Shown: positions 7,207-16,145, numbered from the stretch's first letter. The stretch: 64,000 bases of DNA from Lachnospiraceae bacterium (GCA_017427775.1 JAFRSD010000015.1:1-64000); one strand, 5' to 3'. The notes: a model not told the origin generated them from the sequence alone. Made by a program: numbers and translations.

Positions 7207-9975
7207 TTACATGATAATCTCCGCTTTGCTTCCGCCGCTCGGTTCCTTTGTCACAACGATCTGCTTATCGATACGGCTCTTCAGTTCCACGACATGCGAG
7301 ATGATCCCGACCAGACGGTTTCCCTCCGCAAGTCCCGAAAGCGCGCGCATGGCCTGCTCAAGCGATTCGTCATCGAGCGAACCGAATCCTTCGTCCACAA
7401 ACATCGTGTCAAGCTTCACGCCGCCCGCCGAAGACTGAATCTCCTCGGACAATCCGAGTGCCAGGGCAAGCGATGCCTTAAACGACTCGCCGCCCGACAG
7501 CGTTTTAACGCTTCGCTCCGTTCCGTTGTAGTGGTCAATGACATCCAGGTCAAGGCCGGATTTCTTCTGTTTGTCCTCCGCGATTTCCCTTCGCTTCAGT
7601 TCATACTGTCCGCCGGACATGACCATAAACCGGGTATTGGCTCTCGCCAGGATCCGGTCAAAGTAGGTCATCTGGATATAGGTCTCGAGCATGACCTTTT
7701 CCTTACCATTCAAGTTGCCGTTCGCCGTATCGGACAGAGCCTTGACGGCCTTGTACTTTTCCTCCGTCTTGGATAGTCCTTCGGAACCCTTTCGAAGTTC
7801 CGAAAGAATCGAGCTGTTCGTCTGGATTCTCGTGTGGATCTGCTTCTCCTGCTCTCCGATCGCACCGATTGCTTCAGTGAGTTCCGTCCGTTTTTCAAGT
7901 AAAGTTTCCTTGTCGGGAATCACACCGAAGGCATCCTTTGCTTCCTGAAGTCCCTTGATTTCCGAAGTTAGAGACGTAACCCGTCTCTCGGCATCGCGGT
8001 ATAGTTCCTCCGCAAGTTCCCGGGCGCTATTCCGCTTCGCGATTTCCTTTTCAATCGACGCCTTCTCCGCTTCGGCTTCCTTTTTGCCGGCAAATCTGAG
8101 TGCCTTACGGCTCTCTTCCGCCTGCTTCTTCTCCGCCTGAATCTTCGTCTGGGCGGAAACCAGCTTCGTGGAGAGTTTATCAATCGAAGCCTTTTCCTCT
8201 GACAGCTGCTTCTCCGTCTCGGGAATGATATTATCGAGTTCGATCCGGCGAGCCACACGCTTATCTTCTTTGCGGATTGCCTCGGTAAGTTCACGGATTT
8301 CCTTCCCGACATCCGTCAGATCCTTTTCAATCTGCTTCGCCGCATCATCGACGGTACACTTCATCTCAAGTTCTTTGAGCTCGCCTTCAATCACGCTCTT
8401 CTGTTCGTTAACTTTAGCCAGGTAAGACGCACATGCCTCGCTCTTTGCGCGAGCTGCTGCGTCCGCATCTTCGGCTGCCTTCTTCGCCTGCTTCAGCTGT
8501 GCCTCGGTCGGAGCTGCCTGCGACTTTCCCGCGGGATGCGGATGCTCTAAAGAGCCGCATACAGGGCAGGGTTTCCCGGCTTCCAGACGTTCTGCAAGAA
8601 TACCCGCCTGCTCATCTAAAAATGCCTTATTCTTTGCTTCATAATCCTGTTTTGCAAGGTCACTTTCATGAGACAGTTTCCGGTATGCCTCCTGGAGAGT
8701 TTGAAGCATTTCTTTCTCAACAGCATACGTATCCAACTGCTCAGAGAGTTTTTGCATCCTGGCACGCCGTTCTTCCTTCTTCTCCTTTTCCGAAACGAGC
8801 GTTGCCTTGGTCTCCCCGGCATCATTAAGCGTCATTCGTTCTTCACGCATCTTCTCGAATTCCGCATGCTTCTTCTCCTGGGCGGACTGTCTTTCGTCCC
8901 GTGCCGCCGTCTCTGTTTCGAGTTCCTTCTCCTGCTTTTCGATTCCCGATAAAAGCGCATTCAGTTCATCGTATTTCGGAAGCTCGCTTTCAATCTTTCC
9001 GAGCTCTACCTTCTTCTTTTCGGTTTCGGGAATAAGTTCCTTTTCCGCTTCCCACGCTTTCAGAAGTTCCGGTATCCGTAAAGATTCCTTGTCCTTATCC
9101 GCGCGTTTCAACACAATCGATGCTTCGTTCTTCTCCGCATCGGAAATGGTCTGGAGCCCTGCTTTCACCTTATCCAGCTCTGCGTTCTTCTTAATTTTAT
9201 CATCCTGCGTCGCGGTCTGCTTTGTCTCGTCCCGCTTCAGCATGGATTCAAGCATTTCAATCACGTCGGCAGTCAGCATACTGCCTTCCTTGGCAAGTCT
9301 CACGCCCGCTGCTTCCGGGTCGTCTTCGGCAACCTGAATACCGTCAATGTACTGCTTCAGGCTGCTCTTTACGGCCTTGATCTCTCCACTCAGAGCCTGC
9401 GATTCCGACCACAGTCTTTCCTGCAGGAAGCTGTACGGTTCGGTCTTAAAGATCTGACGAAAGATCTTCCCCCGCTCATCGGTCGAGGCATTCAACAGTT
9501 TCAAAAAGTCTCCCTGCGCGATCATCGCGATACGCATAAACTGTTCACGGGTAATGCCCATGATATTCCGGATTGCCTCATCCACCTCGGCGCTCTTGCT
9601 GATAACACGTCCGTCCGGGCAATGCAATTCCGCACTCGCATCAGCCGCCGTGAGACCTTCGCCTCTCGATTTGAGCCTCATATATTTCGGGTTGCGGCGT
9701 ACGGTGTAAATACTTCCGCCATAGGAAAAGGTCAGTTCCACCTCGGTCGGTGTCCCCGGCTTTGCATACTTCGAGCAGAACATCCCGGGCTCTCTGATAT
9801 CGCCGCTCGCCTGTCCGTATAAGGCAAATGTGATCGCGTCGAAGATCGTCGTCTTGCCCGCACCGGTATCACCGGTGATCAGGTACAAGCCGCCCTCTCC
9901 GAGCTTCTCTAAATCAAGCACATTTTCCCCTGCATAGGGGCCAAATGCGCGCATCGTTAATTTCAAAGGTCTCAT
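7207..9975 (-). CDS. sbcC: SbcC/Rad50-type ATPase subunit of the SbcCD nuclease
   Basis: The 922-aa protein is an SMC-like DNA double-strand-break and hairpin processing ATPase that works with SbcD. The N-terminal Walker A is GDTGAGKTT (about residues 35-43). Two long Glu/Lys-rich coiled-coil arms flank a zinc hook CPVC (about 468), which dimerises the complex through zinc. The C-terminal lobe carries the signature LSGGE and Walker B/D-loop MFVDEGFGSLDD. Length and motif order are normal for the family. It starts 65 bp downstream of the sbcD stop, so the pair is almost certainly co-transcribed. It acts on cytoplasmic DNA to cleave palindromic or protein-blocked ends. Confidence 0.95.
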   Translation of the reverse strand: MRPLKLTMRAFGPYAGENVLDLEKLGEGGLYLITGDTGAGKTTIFDAITFALYGQASGDIREPGMFCSKYAKPGTPTEVELTFSYGGSIYTVRRNPKYMRLKSRGEGLTAADASAELHCPDGRVISKSAEVDEAIRNIMGITREQFMRIAMIAQGDFLKLLNASTDERGKIFRQIFKTEPYSFLQERLWSESQALSGEIKAVKSSLKQYIDGIQVAEDDPEAAGVRLAKEGSMLTADVIEMLESMLKRDETKQTATQDDKIKKNAELDKVKAGLQTISDAEKNEASIVLKRADKDKESLRIPELLKAWEAEKELIPETEKKKVELGKIESELPKYDELNALLSGIEKQEKELETETAARDERQSAQEKKHAEFEKMREERMTLNDAGETKATLVSEKEKKEERRARMQKLSEQLDTYAVEKEMLQTLQEAYRKLSHESDLAKQDYEAKNKAFLDEQAGILAERLEAGKPCPVCGSLEHPHPAGKSQAAPTEAQLKQAKKAAEDADAAARAKSEACASYLAKVNEQKSVIEGELKELEMKCTVDDAAKQIEKDLTDVGKEIRELTEAIRKEDKRVARRIELDNIIPETEKQLSEEKASIDKLSTKLVSAQTKIQAEKKQAEESRKALRFAGKKEAEAEKASIEKEIAKRNSARELAEELYRDAERRVTSLTSEIKGLQEAKDAFGVIPDKETLLEKRTELTEAIGAIGEQEKQIHTRIQTNSSILSELRKGSEGLSKTEEKYKAVKALSDTANGNLNGKEKVMLETYIQMTYFDRILARANTRFMVMSGGQYELKRREIAEDKQKKSGLDLDVIDHYNGTERSVKTLSGGESFKASLALALGLSEEIQSSAGGVKLDTMFVDEGFGSLDDESLEQAMRALSGLAEGNRLVGIISHVVELKSRIDKQIVVTKEPSGGSKAEIIM

Positions 9976-10040
9976 CGCAAACCTCCCGCAGACTGTGTGC
10001 CGGACAACCGGCGTCTTTCCGCTCCCGTCAGCACCGTGGC

Positions 10041-11171
10041 TCAGCCGAATACACTTTCAATCAGTTCCTTCATATGCGCGGCCTGTCCGTCGCTCATCGG
10101 CTGGTTATTCTGCAGCTGATAGAAATCCGAGAACAGTTCGTATGGCGATTTCGTCTCCACTGCCGCGTCAGCCGAGATGACTGCGTTGCTCTGCGTCCGC
10201 TTGTTGTCATAGTTCAGTTTCATCAGGTTATGATACACGATTCGCAGGCGTCCGATCGCATCCGGAATATCGTCCTCGTCGGTCAGCGTGATGTGGACGT
10301 AATCCTCCTGATACGTCGTTCCGTCATAGAACGATTTCAGCATGAGGTCATTATATTTGCCCTTCAGTTCTACAAGGTCTCGCTTCGGCTTGAGCGGTAC
10401 CGTGCGGACGGTCAATTCTCCTTTGTCCGCGAGTTCCACAACCGTCACGCTCTTCGTATCATTTGCCTCCGAGAAAGAGTATTTAAGAGGCGTCCCGCAA
10501 TAACGGATCTTCTGCGAGCCGCAGTTCTGCGGCGAATGAAGATGTCCCAACGCAACATAATCGAAATCCGCGAAAACCGACGCATCGACATTGTCGGAGC
10601 CGCCGACCGAAACATCCTCAGACTCGGACCGCGTCGCGCCGGTAACGAACTGATGGGTAACTAACACGTTTCTCTCCGCCGGATTCACTTCCATCTTATC
10701 GATGACCAGCCGGAGCGCGTCCGTATAGGTGCCAACCTCCGCGTCTTCATTGTATTTGCGCACCTGCACGGGCTTCAAAAACGGCAGCAAGTAAAAGTTC
10801 ACTGGCCCGTACGCATCCTTCAATGTAACGGGCGCAATACTCCCCTTATAAACCGGTGAAAGGTGCACCCCTCCCGCCTCCATGATCCTTGAGCCAAACG
10901 CGATGCGCTCCGCCGAATCATGGTTGCCGCTGATGACGAAGATTTCAAGCCTTCTCTTCGCAAGCCCTACCAGAAAATCATCAAACAGGCTCACCGCCTC
11001 CGCCGGAGGGATGGATTTGTCATAAATATCGCCCGCCAGGATCACGCCGTCCGGCTTCTCCTGATTGATCACGTTAAGGATCTGCCGAAGGATATACTCC
11101 TGGTCTTCTATCATGGAGTATTCGTATACCCTTTTCCCAAGATGCAGATCGGAAAGATGTATCAGTTTCAT
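10041..11171 (-). CDS. sbcD: SbcD/Mre11-type exonuclease subunit
   Basis: The 376-aa protein has all the metal-binding blocks of the calcineurin-like phosphoesterase fold in order: DLHLG (near residue 8), GDIYD (about 47), GNHD (about 81), THQF and GHLH. SbcD supplies the Mn-dependent 3'-5' exonuclease and endonuclease active site of SbcCD. The family's DNA-binding cap lies in the C-terminal third. The start at 11171 follows AAGGATAACGGT. It sits between a small phosphodiesterase (34 bp upstream) and sbcC. Confidence 0.95.
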   Translation of the reverse strand: MKLIHLSDLHLGKRVYEYSMIEDQEYILRQILNVINQEKPDGVILAGDIYDKSIPPAEAVSLFDDFLVGLAKRRLEIFVISGNHDSAERIAFGSRIMEAGGVHLSPVYKGSIAPVTLKDAYGPVNFYLLPFLKPVQVRKYNEDAEVGTYTDALRLVIDKMEVNPAERNVLVTHQFVTGATRSESEDVSVGGSDNVDASVFADFDYVALGHLHSPQNCGSQKIRYCGTPLKYSFSEANDTKSVTVVELADKGELTVRTVPLKPKRDLVELKGKYNDLMLKSFYDGTTYQEDYVHITLTDEDDIPDAIGRLRIVYHNLMKLNYDNKRTQSNAVISADAAVETKSPYELFSDFYQLQNNQPMSDGQAAHMKELIESVFG

Positions 11172-11205
11172 ACCGTTATCCTTTCATCTAAACAAATCGT
11201 CTTAG

Positions 11206-11733
11206 TTATTCGTCTTCCTTCCCGCCCATTTCCGGCATTTCGACCTTCTCAAGCACTTCGTTATCGATCGATTTCAGGTAGATATATCCATCCTCAATCG
11301 TAGCAAAACTGTTGGGACCTTTTCGGGACGCTTCAACCGACCCGGGATTCAGAACAACCCTGTTTTTAGCGACCGATATGGATGGGCGGTGCGTATGCCC
11401 CTGGCAGATAATATCGGCGTCCTCCCTAAGCATGATGAACAGACCGAACCTGTGACCGTGCGTCAGCGTGATCTTAACCCCCTCAATAATCAGTCGCTGT
11501 ATGTCCTCGCACCTTAGCGTCTGCGGATCACAGTTTCCGCGAACCATGACGCAGTCCTTGATCCCGTTGAGGCGCTCAAGAATCCGGTCCTCAGCCTGGT
11601 CATAGGAATACCCGAACAGGTCTCCGAGGACGAAAAGCCGGTCAAAGTGTTCGTTCTCATAGATTGCGAGCACCTTCTCCAAATTATATATTCCGCCGTG
11701 TATATCCGAAATGATCATGATTCGCGTTTGCAT
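11206..11733 (-). CDS. YfcE-type metallophosphoesterase (phosphodiesterase)
   Basis: The 175-aa protein is a compact calcineurin-like phosphoesterase with SDIHG (residues 9-13), GDLF, GNCD, THGH and GHTH, the complete two-metal site. Size and motif spacing match the YfcE/MJ0936 phosphodiesterase group, which hydrolyses artificial phosphodiesters; the physiological substrate is not settled. ATG at 11733 with an AAGGAG-type site upstream. It is first in the sbcDC operon, with a candidate promoter at 11775-11804. Confidence 0.88.
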   Translation of the reverse strand: MQTRIMIISDIHGGIYNLEKVLAIYENEHFDRLFVLGDLFGYSYDQAEDRILERLNGIKDCVMVRGNCDPQTLRCEDIQRLIIEGVKITLTHGHRFGLFIMLREDADIICQGHTHRPSISVAKNRVVLNPGSVEASRKGPNSFATIEDGYIYLKSIDNEVLEKVEMPEMGGKEDE

Positions 11734-11774
11734 TTCCGAAATCTCCTTATTCCGAAGTTTCTCGTTCTCTCTTC

Positions 11775-11804
11775 ATCATACCATAGAATTACCGAAAAAG
11801 GCAA
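11775..11804 (-). promoter_or_regulatory. candidate promoter of the phosphodiesterase-sbcDC operon
   Basis: Minus-strand -35 TTGCCT (11799-11804) and -10 TATGAT (11775-11780) are separated by 18 bp. The -35 overlaps the T-tract of the tRNA-Ser terminator, so the call rests mainly on the -10 and on its position 41 bp before the start codon. Confidence 0.45.
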
Positions 11805-11837
11805 AAAGAAAACCCGTAAACATTACGTTTACGGGTT
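11803..11837 (-). terminator. terminator of the tRNA-Ser pair
   Basis: The 11-bp perfect stem AACCCGTAAAC (11811-11821) / GTTTACGGGTT (11827-11837) with loop ATTAC is followed on the minus strand by TTCTTTTT. It lies just after the 3' end of tRNA-Ser(GGA). Confidence 0.9.
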
Positions 11838-11839
11838 GA

Positions 11840-11928
11840 CGGAGAAGGAGGGATTTGAACCCTCGCGCCGCTATTAACGACCTGCACCCTTTCCAGGGGT
11901 GTCCCTTCAGCCTCTTGGGTACTTCTCC
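11840..11928 (-). tRNA. tRNA-Ser(GGA)
   Basis: Class II tRNA of 89 nt with a 7-bp acceptor stem (GGAGAAG/CTTCTCC), G73 discriminator, a long variable arm and anticodon loop CTGGAAA, giving anticodon GGA (codons UCU/UCC). The T-arm contains GGTTCAAATCC. CCA is not encoded. Confidence 0.95.
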
Positions 11929-11961
11929 AAATAGCCTGAATCTCCGAGGAGATATACAATT

Positions 11962-12008
11962 GTAGGTCATAAGGAATCTTCCCACTTCGTGGGCCCCTCC
12001 TTATGACA
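11962..12008. repeat. 47-bp palindromic repeat, copy 1
   Basis: The outer arms GTCATAAGGA (11966-11975) and TCCTTATGAC (11998-12007) are perfect complements, and an inner hairpin CCCAC-TTC-GTGGG lies at 11981-11993. The whole 47 bp is identical to 12053-12099. It lies in the transcribed spacer between two tRNA-Ser genes, so it should appear as a long hairpin in the precursor RNA. Confidence 0.85.
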
Positions 12009-12014
12009 CAAGGA

Positions 12015-12052
12015 GCAAACGCGATTATAGTTGGCTTCGCCAAAGCGTTTGC
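12015..12052. repeat. hairpin element between the 47-bp copies
   Basis: The outer arms GCAAACGC (12015-12022) and GCGTTTGC (12045-12052) enclose an inner hairpin TTGGC-TTC-GCCAA (12031-12043). The design (outer stem, internal bulge, inner stem closed by a TTC loop) is the same as in the flanking 47-bp repeats, but the sequence differs. Confidence 0.75.
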
Positions 12053-12099
12053 GTAGGTCATAAGGAATCTTCCCACTTCGTGGGCCCCTCCTTATGACA
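12053..12099. repeat. 47-bp palindromic repeat, copy 2
   Basis: Base-for-base identical to the repeat at 11962-12008. Outer arms lie at 12057-12066 and 12089-12098, and the inner CCCAC-TTC-GTGGG at 12072-12084. Confidence 0.85.
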
Positions 12100-12103
12100 A
12101 ATG

Positions 12104-12148
12104 GTCATCAGGACTCCGTCAGTTGCTTCGCAACTGCCACCTCATGAC
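12104..12148. repeat. third related hairpin element
   Basis: Outer arms GTCATCAGG (12104-12112) and CCTCATGAC (12140-12148) pair with one mismatch, and the inner stem CAGTTGC-TTC-GCAACTG lies at 12120-12136. Its ends resemble the GTCAT...ATGAC ends of the 47-bp copies, suggesting a diverged family member. It ends 6 bp from the 3' end of tRNA-Ser(TGA). Confidence 0.7.
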
Positions 12149-12153
12149 AAGTA

Positions 12154-12239
12154 CGGAGAGGATGGGATTCGAACCCATGCGCCCTTGCGGACAAACGGTT
12201 TTCAAGACCGCCTCGTTATAGCCACTTCGATACCTCTCC
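12154..12239 (-). tRNA. tRNA-Ser(TGA)
   Basis: Class II tRNA of 86 nt. Acceptor GGAGAGG/CCTCTCC, G73, anticodon loop CTTGAAA giving anticodon TGA (UCN, mainly UCA/UCG), long variable arm and canonical GGTTCGAATCC T-arm. CCA is not encoded. It is the first gene of the tRNA-Ser transcription unit. Confidence 0.95.
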
Positions 12240-12305
12240 AAGACAGTGCCCGAAATATGAATCTCACACTCACGGCCGCCGTGTAACACATCAGCGACGC
12301 ATATC

Positions 12306-12334
12306 ATATTAACACCCGGCGCCTTTTCTGTCAA
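12306..12334 (-). promoter_or_regulatory. promoter of the tRNA-Ser pair
   Basis: On the minus strand a perfect -35 TTGACA (12329-12334), a 17-bp spacer and -10 TAATAT (12306-12311) lie about 65 bp before tRNA-Ser(TGA). The same -35/-10 pair is used by the promoter at 210-238. Confidence 0.85.
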
Positions 12335-12384
12335 TACCGGATTTTCGTTTCCGCATCCGTCTTTTCTTCGTTATAAAAGCCCTT

Positions 12385-13530
12385 CTACCGCTCCCCGAGT
12401 TTCAGGTTCGGAACCGCATTTAACGTCCAGTCCGCGGTGTGTCCGGCGAGATACTCATAATATGCCGCCGAGCCGATCATTGCCGCGTTGTCGGTGCACA
12501 GGATCGGGTCCGGATAGTAGATCTTCTTGCCTGCCGCCTCGCCGACTTCGCGCATCTTCGCACGAAGCGCGCTGTTGCACGCAACGCCTCCCGCGATTGC
12601 CACCTTGTCCATGCCGAGCGCGTCGGCTGCCGCAATTGTACGCGTTACCAGAACGTCCACAACTGAAGCCTGGAACGATGCCGCGAGGTCTGCTTTCGTG
12701 ATTCCGTCCGAGAATACGTCGGGGCAGAACTCCGTGCCTTCCGCGTCACCGCCGGTCGGTACACCGTGATGCGCGGGAGCAGCCGTCTTACGCCCGCCTT
12801 CCGCTTCGAGATCGGCGCTTCGGCCGTTGTCTCTTGCTTTCATCTTCTCGGTATTTAAATAATTCAGTACCGCCGACTTCACGCCGCTGAAACTGAAATC
12901 ATAAGGACATCCGTCAATATGTGCTCTCGGAAATGCGATCGCATCCGGATTTCCTTCCTTGGCAAGCTTGTCAAGCTTCGGTCCGCCCGGGTAGCCGAGT
13001 CCGATGGCGCGCGCGATCTTATCAAATGCCTCGCCGGCCGCGTCGTCATGCGTCCGTCCGATAATCCGGTACGTTCCGTAGTCTTCCACCACAACGATGT
13101 GCGTGTGTCCGCCCGAAACGATCAGACATAAAAACGGCGGTTCAAGATCCGGATGGCAGATGTAATTGGCCGCCACGTGTCCCTCGATATGATGCACGCC
13201 GATCAGCGGTTTCTGCGCGGCGTAAGCGATCGCCTTTGCCGTCCCGACACCGACAAGAAGACATCCGACGAGTCCCGGTCCGTAAGTTACGGCAACCGCA
13301 TCGATGTCATCCATGCTCATGCGGGCTCCCGCGAGTGCCTCCTGCACGACCGGGATAACCTTCTCGATATGCTTTCTCGAAGCGATTTCCGGAACCACGC
13401 CGCCGTACAGCGTATGAAGCGCGATCTGCGAGGAGATCACGTTCGAGAGTACCTCCCGTCCGTTCTTCACTACCGCTGCGGCTGTCTCGTCGCACGATGA
13501 TTCAATTGCAAGTATGTATGTTCCCTTCAT
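12385..13530 (-). CDS. tsaD: tRNA t6A37 threonylcarbamoyltransferase TsaD
   Basis: TsaD transfers the threonylcarbamoyl group onto A37 of ANN-decoding tRNAs, together with TsaB and TsaE, both encoded just upstream. The ASKHA-fold motifs are clear: [12 protein letters not shown] (10-21), the metal-binding HHIEGH (113-118), VSGGHTH (138-144), [10 protein letters not shown] and NSALR near the C-terminus. The protein is 381 aa, longer than the usual 335-345. The excess is a polar, Gly/Ala-rich insertion at about residues 231-272. It closes the tsaE-tsaB-rimI-rnz-tsaD run, with 21 bp separating it from rnz. Essential cytoplasmic enzyme. Confidence 0.95.
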   Translation of the reverse strand: MKGTYILAIESSCDETAAAVVKNGREVLSNVISSQIALHTLYGGVVPEIASRKHIEKVIPVVQEALAGARMSMDDIDAVAVTYGPGLVGCLLVGVGTAKAIAYAAQKPLIGVHHIEGHVAANYICHPDLEPPFLCLIVSGGHTHIVVVEDYGTYRIIGRTHDDAAGEAFDKIARAIGLGYPGGPKLDKLAKEGNPDAIAFPRAHIDGCPYDFSFSGVKSAVLNYLNTEKMKARDNGRSADLEAEGGRKTAAPAHHGVPTGGDAEGTEFCPDVFSDGITKADLAASFQASVVDVLVTRTIAAADALGMDKVAIAGGVACNSALRAKMREVGEAAGKKIYYPDPILCTDNAAMIGSAAYYEYLAGHTADWTLNAVPNLKLGER

Positions 13531-13551
13531 GATAAAAGCTCCAAAAAGCCG

Positions 13552-14463
13552 TTACTCCTCTTCAAAATGCAGCGTCACGGTCCGCCCGTCCTTACACGTC
13601 TTCGTGTTGGGGAAGATCTCCCTGGCACTGTCGATAAAATCCTCCGGGCGTACAAGCGACGGACTGTAATGTGTCAGCCAGAGTTCTTTCACGCCTGCGT
13701 TCTTCGCGATCGTCGCGGCCTCGGCATAGTTCATATGGCTGTGCTCCTTTGCCTTTGCCTCAGAGCCTTTCTCGCCGTACATTCCTTCACAGATAAACAG
13801 ATCCGAACCGCCCGCCTTCTCGGTGATCAGCTTGGTCGGTCTCGAGTCGGTACAGTATGTCAGCTTAATTCCCTTCCGCTCGGGTCCGAGGATCATATCC
13901 TGCGTAAAAGTGCGTCCTTCGAATTCGACAATCTGTCCCTTCTGCAGTCTGCTCCAGCAGCACATCGGAACGTTGTTCTTCTTGGCCTTGTCGGGGTCGA
14001 ATTTGCCCGCGCGGGAGATGATCTGTGAATAGCCGTAACAGGTCACGTTATGTCTCGCCTTGAATGCTTCCAGCCGGTATCCGTGCAGCTCGAGGGATAC
14101 GACCGGCTCCTTCAATTCGATGAATTCGAGTTCAAACGGGAGCTCCGGCGCAATGATCCGAAGCGCGTTCACAACCGTCTCAAGTCCGGGAGGTCCGATC
14201 AGCGTGACGGGTTCGGTTCGTTCGGAATTACCGATGGAGAGAAGCAGACCCGGAAGGCCGCTGATGTGGTCGCCGTGGTAGTGGGTAAAGCAGATCGTGT
14301 CAATATCGTGACAGCTGAGTCCGCTTTTCCGAAGGGCAACCTGCGTACCTTCTCCGCAATCGATCAGAAGACCGCTTCCGTTGAACCGCGTCATACAGGA
14401 TGTAAGAAAGCGCCCGGGAAGCGGCATCATTCCGCCGGTGCCGAGCAGTGTTACTTCCAGCAT
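13552..14463 (-). CDS. rnz: ribonuclease Z
   Basis: The 303-aa metallo-beta-lactamase-fold endonuclease removes 3' trailers from tRNA precursors. Its zinc residues are visible in FTHYHGDH (about 60-67), RHN (about 138), CTDSRP (about 208) and a final HYSP block. The GTGGMMPLPGRFLTS start is typical of the short (tRNase Z-S) form. It lies between rimI and tsaD in a tRNA-maturation cluster. The five tRNAs in this window lack encoded CCA, so they are the type of substrate that RNase Z matures. Confidence 0.93.
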   Translation of the reverse strand: MLEVTLLGTGGMMPLPGRFLTSCMTRFNGSGLLIDCGEGTQVALRKSGLSCHDIDTICFTHYHGDHISGLPGLLLSIGNSERTEPVTLIGPPGLETVVNALRIIAPELPFELEFIELKEPVVSLELHGYRLEAFKARHNVTCYGYSQIISRAGKFDPDKAKKNNVPMCCWSRLQKGQIVEFEGRTFTQDMILGPERKGIKLTYCTDSRPTKLITEKAGGSDLFICEGMYGEKGSEAKAKEHSHMNYAEAATIAKNAGVKELWLTHYSPSLVRPEDFIDSAREIFPNTKTCKDGRTVTLHFEEE

Positions 14464-14536
14464 AAAACTCCGAACCTTTCCGCCGCATCACGCGGCTTAT
14501 GTGTATTGCCGGACCTCTTATAAGATCCGAAACCGG

Positions 14537-14977
14537 TTACCGTTCGATCCGGTAGCCGTAAATGAAAGCATCTTCCTTCGGCTTATCGTAAAAGCCCTTC
14601 CGGACTCCGAGCCGTTCAAATCCGCACCGCTCATAGACGCGGATTGCCGCCGCATTGCCTGCGCGGACTTCGAGGAATATCGTCTGTGCTCCCAGTTCGG
14701 AAGCCTCTTTGATAATTTCTTTGATAATGGTGCCCGCAACTCCTCTGCCGCGTGCCTCAGGCTCTGTCGCGATATTGGTAATCGACGCCTCATCCGCGGC
14801 AACATAGAACCCGCCGTAGCCGAGCATCTTCTCACCCTCGCAGGCGATCAGATAACGAAACTCCGGTCTTTCGAGCACTTCCGTAAGCGACTCTTCGCTC
14901 CACGGTTCCGAGAAACACCGGCGCTCCAGATCCGCCACCGCGGGAACCCATTGTTCAGTCATCGTTACGATGTTCAA
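14537..14977 (-). CDS. rimI: ribosomal protein S18 alanine N-acetyltransferase RimI
   Basis: GNAT-fold acetyltransferase of 146 aa. The acetyl-CoA loop is ATEPEARGRGVAGT, followed by LEVRAGNAAAIRVYERCGF, the classic RimI signature. RimI acetylates the N-terminus of ribosomal protein S18. The start is debatable: a TTG at 14977 has GGAGGAAAGG at good distance, whereas the first ATG (14962) has the same site 20 nt away, so TTG is preferred. The coding start overlaps the end of tsaB, indicating translational coupling. Confidence 0.88.
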   Translation of the reverse strand: MNIVTMTEQWVPAVADLERRCFSEPWSEESLTEVLERPEFRYLIACEGEKMLGYGGFYVAADEASITNIATEPEARGRGVAGTIIKEIIKEASELGAQTIFLEVRAGNAAAIRVYERCGFERLGVRKGFYDKPKEDAFIYGYRIER

Positions 14978-15671
14978 GCCTTTCCTCCCGTTCGCGTTCC
15001 GCCTGGGAAAGACGCAGGTACTCAGGCACCAGTTCGGTTGCCGTGACCGTCTTCCCTTCCCGCAGATACGTGCAAGCAAGATACCCAAGTGATGCCGCGC
15101 TCTGCACCGAGCGGTGCATCGGGGCCAATGTATAAGGCACGGTTACCTGCCCGGCAATCTCCTGCCTGTGAACCGGCACGCCGTCGCCGAGGAATATAAC
15201 CTTTTCCCCGAGTTCGTTAACCTTCGCCAATATGTCGTTAAGCATCGTGCATACCTGCGGCACGACTGTCGTAAGCTTTCCGTCCGTAAACCGGTAAAGT
15301 CCGGTATACACCTGACCGCGTCTTGCATCCATCAAAGGACATATCAGTCCGTCATAATCCGCATAATTGGCCGCAAGCGTATCGACCGTCGGCACCGGGA
15401 TGATGGGCTTATCCCAGACCATGGCAAGCCCCTTCACGGTCGAAGAACCGATCCTGAGTCCTGTGTAGGAACCCGGTCCGTTCGTTACCGCAACGGCATC
15501 CAGCTCCTTCCCCTCGGTTCCGGTCATCTTCATGACCTCCTCCACCATCGGCAGAAGTGTCTGCGAATGCGCCTTCTTATAATTCACCGAATACTCCGCG
15601 AGCACCGCTTCGTCCGTGACGATTGCCACGGATGCGACCTGCCCGGAGCTGTCGATTGCAAGAATCTTCAT
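14955..15671 (-). CDS. tsaB: TsaB, t6A synthesis scaffold (YeaZ family)
   Basis: The 238-aa protein starts MKILAIDSSGQVASVAIV and contains TNGPGSYTGLRIGSS, the TsaB signature. TsaB is an inactive TsaD paralog that dimerises with TsaD and recruits TsaE for t6A formation. The metal-binding histidines of TsaD are absent, as expected. It follows tsaE by 24 bp and overlaps rimI by 23 bp. Confidence 0.93.
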   Translation of the reverse strand: MKILAIDSSGQVASVAIVTDEAVLAEYSVNYKKAHSQTLLPMVEEVMKMTGTEGKELDAVAVTNGPGSYTGLRIGSSTVKGLAMVWDKPIIPVPTVDTLAANYADYDGLICPLMDARRGQVYTGLYRFTDGKLTTVVPQVCTMLNDILAKVNELGEKVIFLGDGVPVHRQEIAGQVTVPYTLAPMHRSVQSAASLGYLACTYLREGKTVTATELVPEYLRLSQAEREREERLEHRNDD

Positions 15672-15695
15672 ACTCTCACCTGCTTTGTAACACGC

Positions 15696-16115
15696 TTACT
15701 CAATACTGATCTTCCGGTAAGACAAACCCTTATCGAGGTCTTTCGTGATCGTGATCTTCAGGGCGCCGTCCGGGATCAGCTCCGCAACGTTCTTCGCCCA
15801 CTCGATCAGACACACGCCTTCCCCGTACAGGTATTCATCAAATCCGATCTCGTACATTTCCTCCGGGTCTTCGATCCGGTATACGTCAAAATGATAGAGC
15901 GGCATCCGCCCGTCCCGGTACTCCTGCAGAATCGTAAACGTCGGGCTGCATACGGTATCGGTAATGCCGAGTCCCTTCGCAACACCTTTGACAAATACGG
16001 TCTTGCCGGCGCCGAGGTCCCCGTCGAGACAGATCACCGCGCCGGGCTTTAATTTCCCGCCGGTCATCTCTCCGAGACGGAAGGTTTCCTCCGCCGAATA
16101 ACTTTCCATAACCAT
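15696..16115 (-). CDS. tsaE: TsaE, ATPase of t6A synthesis (YjeE family)
   Basis: The 139-aa P-loop ATPase has Walker A GDLGAGKT (about 32-39), the family-specific SPTFTILQEY and the LIEWAKNV block near residue 104. TsaE hydrolyses ATP to reset the TsaBD complex. ATG at 16115 follows GAGGTAGGCT. It is the first of the t6A genes and lies 30 bp after the YcxB-like gene. Confidence 0.93.
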   Translation of the reverse strand: MVMESYSAEETFRLGEMTGGKLKPGAVICLDGDLGAGKTVFVKGVAKGLGITDTVCSPTFTILQEYRDGRMPLYHFDVYRIEDPEEMYEIGFDEYLYGEGVCLIEWAKNVAELIPDGALKITITKDLDKGLSYRKISIE

Positions 16116-16145
16116 AGCCTACCTCACAAAACGGCCGAACCTTTT

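Noticed and set aside
11962-12099. Two identical 47-bp units as a possible CRISPR array
   Set aside because: Only two copies, strong full-length palindromes, the intervening sequence is itself a hairpin, and no cas gene is nearby.
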